A stretch of DNA of 9,717 nt, from the NCBI GenBank assembly GCA_946184195.1, contig CAMHEP010000052.1:1-9717 (forward strand). The letters run 5' to 3'. A model generated the notes under the pieces. That model worked only from the letters and a program-made list of their open reading frames with translations. It was not told where the DNA came from and searched no databases. The first letter of the stretch is position 1. Each line of letters starts with the position of its first letter. Origin of the DNA: an uncultured Bacteroidales bacterium. GTDB taxonomy: Bacteria > Bacteroidota > Bacteroidia > Bacteroidales > Paludibacteraceae. Both the position numbers and the translations under genes were made by a program. This document shows, piece by piece, positions 6,858 to 9,717 of the stretch.

Positions 6858-7095
6858 TTTGCAACGACAGAGCGCCGTTTTCGCCACGTACCACGATACC
6901 TTTTTCTATGAGTTTAGCGACGACGCGGCACGCCGTACTCTTGTCACCGCACATACTTTCTTCAGCGAGTTTGGTCATGGAGCCGGTAAAGGGTTGTTTG
7001 CGAGTTAAGCAGCACAGGGCGCAGTAGACCCACGCCTCTGCGCCGCTTAAACCTAATCGCCGTGCATCGTCGGTATGTGCGACAAGGTATTTCAT
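6769..7095 (-). CDS. winged-helix replication-type protein, N-terminal half
   Basis: A 108-residue frame beginning MKYLVAHTDDARRLGLSGAEAWVY, with a helix-turn-helix at about residues 39-72 (SMTKLAEESMCGDKSTACRV followed by VAKLIEKGIVVR), the winged-helix layout found at the N-terminus of Bacteroidota and phage replication initiators. After residue 72 comes a repetitive linker (ALSLQNATLSLQNATN) and a lysine-rich tail, ending at TGA after GWW. The expected C-terminal replication domain is present downstream but one base out of frame, so the protein as read here is truncated. The start overlaps the stop of the zinc-ribbon gene by ATGA, so the two are translationally coupled. The repetitive linker DNA contains paired inverted repeats. 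An alternative view is a free-standing transcription regulator, which I think less likely. Confidence 0.75.
   Translation of the reverse strand: MKYLVAHTDDARRLGLSGAEAWVYCALCCLTRKQPFTGSMTKLAEESMCGDKSTACRVVAKLIEKGIVVRGENGALSLQNATLSLQNATNSKRKVPKENKYIKRKGWW
6781..6867. other. putative replication origin inside the initiator gene
   Basis: Two 18-bp identical blocks (6829-6846 and 6850-6867), each with the perfect inverted repeat GTTGCA-TTT-TGCAAC, lie 21 bp apart, about two helical turns, so both face the same side of the DNA. Immediately next to them is a nearly pure A/T tract (6781-6829) with TTTTCTTTTGG directly repeated at 6800-6810 and 6814-6824 and a partial third copy at 6781. This is the arrangement of lambdoid origins within gene O: iterons for the initiator beside an easily melted AT-rich stretch. 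The function is inferred from layout only. Confidence 0.5.
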
Positions 7096-7325
7096 GCGAT
7101 GATACCTCGTTTTCTCATGATAGCAAGCTGTTCGGGCGTATGCGGGTGCCGATCAAAGAACCGGCAATAATTAGCCTTAGCATTCTTGCTCCTTGTTTGC
7201 CCGGTAGCGGAGCAGTAGAGACAAACGTTATCGTTCGGGAAACGCGATTGGGCATGCATCTGGTCGGGAGTGATATAGCGACTTTTCCGGCAATGGTAGC
7301 AGTAAGTATGTTCGTCAATAGTCAT
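7092..7325 (-). CDS. small zinc-ribbon protein
   Basis: A 77-residue protein with two CxxC pairs, CYHC (Cys9, Cys12) and CLYC (Cys35, Cys38), 22 residues apart, the spacing of a zinc ribbon or zinc knuckle. A basic C-terminal region follows (RSKNAKANYCRFFDRH). I do not recognise a named family; short CxxC...CxxC proteins like this are common beside phage-type replication genes. Its stop overlaps the winged-helix start by ATGA, so they form one translational unit. Upstream on the minus strand are a T-rich stretch and the triple 11-bp repeat at 7369-7401, but I see no clear TAnnTTTG promoter. A role in nucleic-acid binding or as a helper of the initiator is a guess. Confidence 0.7.
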   Translation of the reverse strand: MTIDEHTYCYHCRKSRYITPDQMHAQSRFPNDNVCLYCSATGQTRSKNAKANYCRFFDRHPHTPEQLAIMRKRGIIA

Positions 7326-7368
7326 AAAAAAGCGTAAAAAAAGGTTAGTTATCCATCGCGTGCGTATG

Positions 7369-7401
7369 CGTGACGTCCCCGTGACGTGCCCGTGACGTCC
7401 C
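7369..7401. repeat. three tandem 11-bp repeats (CGTGACGTCCC)
   Basis: CGTGACGTCCC, CGTGACGTGCC and CGTGACGTCCC follow each other without gaps. Units one and three contain the palindrome GACGTC. The 11-bp period is about one helical turn. The array lies 44 bp upstream of the zinc-ribbon start, where an operator or iteron set for the replication-like cassette would be expected. It is not recognisable as coding sequence. Confidence 0.7.
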
Positions 7402-7441
7402 CGAAAAGAAGGAGTCGGCGCGGGCAGCGGATTCAGAACAT

Positions 7442-7537
7442 ATGGACGAGGACCAACTGAACTTCCGCAACCAGACGAAGTACACCACGTTCTTCGGTTA
7501 CCTCTTCCACCTCGAGTGGGAGAATTACCAAGGGTAA
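7442..7537 (+). CDS. possible 31-residue small protein
   Basis: The only plausible plus-strand gene. ATG at 7442 opens a frame starting MDEDQLNFRNQTKYTTFFGY and closing EWENYQG, then TAA followed by TGA, and a strong terminator starts 2 bases after the TAA. The peptide is aromatic and acidic, without signal peptide or membrane helix. I do not recognise it, see no plus-strand TAnnTTTG promoter, and cannot exclude a chance frame or a remnant of a longer gene. The competing minus-strand frame over the same bases crosses the terminator and repeats and is less believable. Confidence 0.25.
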   Translation: MDEDQLNFRNQTKYTTFFGYLFHLEWENYQG

Positions 7538-7539
7538 TG

Positions 7540-7569
7540 AAAAAAAGCGTCCGGGAGGGCGCTTTTTTT
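7540..7569. terminator. bidirectional intrinsic terminator, copy 1
   Basis: AAGCGTCC-GGGA-GGGCGCTT forms an 8-bp stem (one G-U pair on the plus strand) with a GNRA-type loop. It is flanked by seven A and eight T, so the stem can extend to 13 bp and work in both directions. It sits immediately after the small plus-strand frame and downstream of the minus-strand hydrolase gene. Confidence 0.8.
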
Positions 7570-7570
7570 T

Positions 7571-7635
7571 AAGTGACAAAGTGACGAAGTACCAAGGGAC
7601 TAAGGACCAAGGACAAAGTACCAAGTACGAAGTAA
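7571..7635. repeat. degenerate GTGACAAAG / GTACCAAGG repeat array
   Basis: The array is made of imperfect 7- to 8-bp units such as AAGTGAC, AAAGTGACG, AAGTACCAAGG and GACTAAGGACC, read on the plus strand, and fills the space between the two terminators. Related copies occur inside alaS (2935-2968), at the stop of the hydrolase gene (7664-7682) and between the hydrolase and mtaB genes (8746-8778). Confidence 0.8.
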
Positions 7636-7640
7636 AAAAG

Positions 7641-7666
7641 AAGCGTCCGTGAGGGCGCTTTTTTTT
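7641..7666. terminator. bidirectional intrinsic terminator, copy 2
   Basis: AAGCGTCC-GTGA-GGGCGCTT repeats the first terminator 96 bp away with one loop base changed, keeping a GNRA-type loop. Eight T follow on the plus strand; on the minus strand the stem is followed by CTTTTTT. The hydrolase stop codon (7667-7665) lies inside its T/A tract, so it probably ends that transcript. The minus-strand stem has one A-C mismatch in place of the G-U pair. Confidence 0.8.
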
Positions 7667-8756
7667 AGTACTTTGTCACTTTTCCTATTGGTTGGTCGAG
7701 AAGGTGTATGCTGTTGTGTTCGGCAATGTTACGCGCGACCCGGTGGGGTTCGTCCCAGTCGTGAGGAGCCAAGGCGAACTTATCGTGGTGTACGGTGAAG
7801 ACCTGCTTAGGTTGCAGGTCTGAGATAGCTTTTTCAAGGTCAGCAGGACGCATATGTATATATGCCCAGTTGTCGTTGTACTGACCGTTTTCCATCATAG
7901 CGAGGTCTACGTGTCCGTAAGTCTTCCTTATATACAGGAATCGTTCGTCGTAGCCTCCGTCACCGCCTAAGTATACCTGCTTGCCGTCGGCTTGTACGAG
8001 ATAAGACGCCCATAGCGTCTGATTGCGCCGGAAGAGTCGGTTGGAGAAGTGCCGCGTAGGCAGACAGATGAAGGTGATGTTGCCGTCACTATAGGTGTCG
8101 TGCCAGTCGGTCTCGGTAATGATGTCAGGTGAGTAGTGCCAATACTCCAAATATTCCGCTACCCCGAGCGGGCAGATGACATGCTTGACCTTATGCCGCA
8201 TCTTGCGTAAGGTAGCGTAGTCGAGATGGTCCCAGTGCTCGTGGGTGATGACGAGGTAGTCGATATCGGGCATGTCGTCGGCGTGGTAGATATCCGTGCC
8301 CGGGAATGGACGCATCATCAACGTAACGGGAAATTCCAAGTCGAGCACAGGGTCGACGAGTATGCGTTTGCCGCCAATATGCAAGAGGTAGGACGAGTGG
8401 CCGAACCACACGACGAGGTCGGTGTCAGGAGAGAGCGCATGGAGGTCGGTCTTGACGGCGGGCAAAGGTGCTAAAGGCACACGTTCCACCTTACCCTGTC
8501 TGCCGGAGAGCATACGCCATAAGGTAGGCAGGACGGCGTTCTTACTGCCGGTGAATTGGGGAGTTGGTATTTGGTTTTGGAACTGCCCGTCACGGTAGTT
8601 CGGTGAGGCGAGTATGCGTGCCTGTCGTTCGGCGTTGGGACGTCGACCAAAGGCGGGATGGATAAGCAGTATGAGCGCCACTGCTGCCGGCACAGACAGC
8701 AAAAGCAGAATGGTCAATAGTATCATAGTTTTGTTTTTCGTAAATCCTTTGTACAT
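7665..8756 (-). CDS. membrane-anchored NAPE-PLD-like metallo-beta-lactamase-fold hydrolase
   Basis: A 363-residue protein with an N-terminal membrane anchor (about 11-32, preceded by KNK), so the catalytic domain is probably held at the outer face of the inner membrane or in the periplasm. Family marks: VVWFGHSSYLLHIGGKRILV (115-134), metal site HEHWDH (172-177), PTRHFSNR with His236, VYLGGDGGYD with Asp266, GQYNDNWAYIHMRP (291-304) and VHHDKF (His323/324). The order and the R-H-[FW]-S plus WAS segments fit the N-acyl-phosphatidylethanolamine phospholipase D branch (E. coli UlaG is more distant). The likely reaction is phosphodiester hydrolysis of an N-acyl phospholipid or similar lipid; the substrate is unproven. 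It follows mtaB by 20 bp. The start and stop lie in repeat DNA: the last residues KVTKY are encoded by AAAGTGACAAAGTAC. Met11 is an alternative start but would lose the positive residues before the anchor. Confidence 0.88.
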   Translation of the reverse strand: MYKGFTKNKTMILLTILLLLSVPAAVALILLIHPAFGRRPNAERQARILASPNYRDGQFQNQIPTPQFTGSKNAVLPTLWRMLSGRQGKVERVPLAPLPAVKTDLHALSPDTDLVVWFGHSSYLLHIGGKRILVDPVLDLEFPVTLMMRPFPGTDIYHADDMPDIDYLVITHEHWDHLDYATLRKMRHKVKHVICPLGVAEYLEYWHYSPDIITETDWHDTYSDGNITFICLPTRHFSNRLFRRNQTLWASYLVQADGKQVYLGGDGGYDERFLYIRKTYGHVDLAMMENGQYNDNWAYIHMRPADLEKAISDLQPKQVFTVHHDKFALAPHDWDEPHRVARNIAEHNSIHLLDQPIGKVTKY

Positions 8757-8778
8757 AGTACTTTATCCCTTGGTACTT
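8746..8778 (-). repeat. GTACCAAGG repeat spanning hydrolase start and mtaB stop
   Basis: On the minus strand AAGTACCAAGGGATAAAGTAC precedes, and TACAAAGG follows, the hydrolase ATG. AAGTACCAAGGGA is shared exactly with the array at 7571-7635. The mtaB TAA directly abuts the repeat, so it makes up nearly the whole mtaB-hydrolase junction. Confidence 0.7.
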
Positions 8779-9717
8779 AAACAATGATTTGTTCAAAGGT
8801 ATTGACTTTGTGTCGGTCGTATGGGGCGCTGACTTTGATATAATTCTCGGTGAAGCCGTACATGAGGGTATTTCCGTCCTTATCGGTTGTTCGTTTGGAC
8901 TCCCAGAGTACGGTAGCGGTCTTGCCGTGATGCGCGGCATAGAAGGCACGTATTTTCTCGTCACTCAGAGCATGGAGTATCTTACTGCGTCGTTCCCGTT
9001 CGGGCTGAGGGACGATCTCTAAGTCCATATCGAGCATGCGTGTGTTAGTCCTTTCGGAATAGGTGAACACATGGAGTTGGCTGACCTCGAGGGATTGAAC
9101 GAAAGAGAGATAGTCCTCCCATCGCCGGGTTGTCTCACCGCGTACGCCAACCATACAGTCCACACCGATGAAAGCATTAGGCATGACGCGATGTATATGC
9201 TCCACCCTCTCGCGGAAGAGTTGTCGGTTATATCGTCGGTGCATGATACGGAGCACGTCATCACTACCGGACTGGAGAGGTATATGGAAATGGGGAGCGA
9301 AATGTCGGCTATGTGCTACAAAATCGATGACCTCATCGCTTAGCAGGTTAGGTTCGCAGCTGCTGATACGAATACGATAGTCGATGTCGGCGACATGGTC
9401 CAAGGCACGTATGAGGTCGATAAAAGTCTCGCCGGTAGACCGTCCGAAGTCGCCTATGTTGACGCCGGTGAGGATAATCTCCTTGGCTCCTTCAAGCAAC
9501 GCCTCGCGCGCTTCAGCCACGAGAGAACGAATCTCGGGGTTGCGACTCCTGCCCCGAGCGAAAGGTATGGTGCAATAGGTACAGAAATAGTCACAGCCGT
9601 CCTGCACCTTGAGGAAACAGCGTGTACGGTCTCCCATGGAGAAAGCGTGTCGGAACTCCTTAAGGGGTTTCTGCACCACATGGTCGACCTCCACCATATC
9701 GGCAATCTCCTTAGGTT
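8777..9717 (-). CDS. mtaB: tRNA t6A37 methylthiotransferase, 5' end cut by window edge
   Basis: A radical-SAM methylthiotransferase that adds a methylthio group to N6-threonylcarbamoyladenosine at tRNA position 37 (ms2t6A) for ANN-decoding tRNAs. The frame is open to the right edge, starting PKEIADMVEVDH; about 313 residues are visible of the usual 430-440, so the N-terminal MTTase domain with its three cluster cysteines is missing. Visible: CFLKVQDGCDYFCTYCTIPF with the C-x3-C-x2-C cluster motif (cysteines near 9595, 9583 and 9574), the FARGRSRNPE segment typical of MtaB rather than MiaB or RimO, LTGVNIGDFG, FHIPLQSGSDDVLRIMHRRY, DCMVGVRGET and a C-terminal TRAM-like domain (VLWESKRT ... YGFTENYIKVSAP). 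The ATG at 9697 is internal, not the start. It is followed 20 bp later by the NAPE-PLD-like gene, probably in one transcript. Confidence 0.95.
   Translation of the reverse strand, partial: PKEIADMVEVDHVVQKPLKEFRHAFSMGDRTRCFLKVQDGCDYFCTYCTIPFARGRSRNPEIRSLVAEAREALLEGAKEIILTGVNIGDFGRSTGETFIDLIRALDHVADIDYRIRISSCEPNLLSDEVIDFVAHSRHFAPHFHIPLQSGSDDVLRIMHRRYNRQLFRERVEHIHRVMPNAFIGVDCMVGVRGETTRRWEDYLSFVQSLEVSQLHVFTYSERTNTRMLDMDLEIVPQPERERRSKILHALSDEKIRAFYAAHHGKTATVLWESKRTTDKDGNTLMYGFTENYIKVSAPYDRHKVNTFEQIIV

Noticed and set aside
7433..7624. 63-residue minus-strand frame over the terminator and repeats
   Set aside because: It starts in the repeat array and reads through an intrinsic terminator; composition is that of translated repeat.

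Overview
The window looks like chromosomal DNA of a Bacteroidota bacterium, probably order Bacteroidales. The evidence is the character of the proteins (AlaRS, PdxA, guanine deaminase and MtaB all read as Bacteroidales-like), the lack of Shine-Dalgarno sites, a TAnnTTTG-type promoter, and intergenic arrays of short degenerate repeats. The order is an inference from recalled family sequences, not from a search. Every gene that can be named lies on the minus strand, so transcription runs from right to left.

Right part (9717 to 7665): the 3' part of mtaB, a tRNA methylthiotransferase cut by the window edge, is followed after 20 bases by a membrane-anchored metallo-beta-lactamase-fold hydrolase of the NAPE-PLD type. 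The start and stop of the hydrolase gene both fall inside copies of a GTACCAAG/GTGACAAAG repeat. Two near-identical bidirectional terminators enclose more of the same repeat just downstream.

Middle part (about 7540 to 6250): a small accessory block resembling the replication module of a phage or plasmid. It holds a triple 11-bp repeat, a small zinc-ribbon protein gene, and a winged-helix gene that overlaps it by ATGA. The winged-helix gene runs into a second reading frame carrying the typical C-terminal FWxxY...W domain of phage replication proteins. The linker between the halves contains two identical perfect inverted repeats 21 bp apart, then an AT-rich tract with direct repeats, then a large hairpin. 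This is the arrangement of a lambda-O-type origin lying inside its initiator gene, and it is the most interesting item here. The two halves are out of frame with each other.

Left part (6250 to 1): a five-gene minus-strand run of nitroreductase, pdxA, alaS, a GtrA-like membrane protein and guaD (3' end cut by the window). The first gene has a recognisable Bacteroidetes promoter and is coupled to pdxA through ATGA. A 21-bp GC-rich hairpin-forming repeat lies exactly 10 nt before the start codons of both the nitroreductase and alaS. The gtrA flanks carry two further families of short repeats, and a copy of the GTACCAAG/GTGACAAAG repeat lies in frame inside alaS. The genes of this run share no single pathway: B6 synthesis (pdxA), tRNA charging (alaS), purine catabolism (guaD) and probably polyprenyl-linked sugar transport (gtrA).
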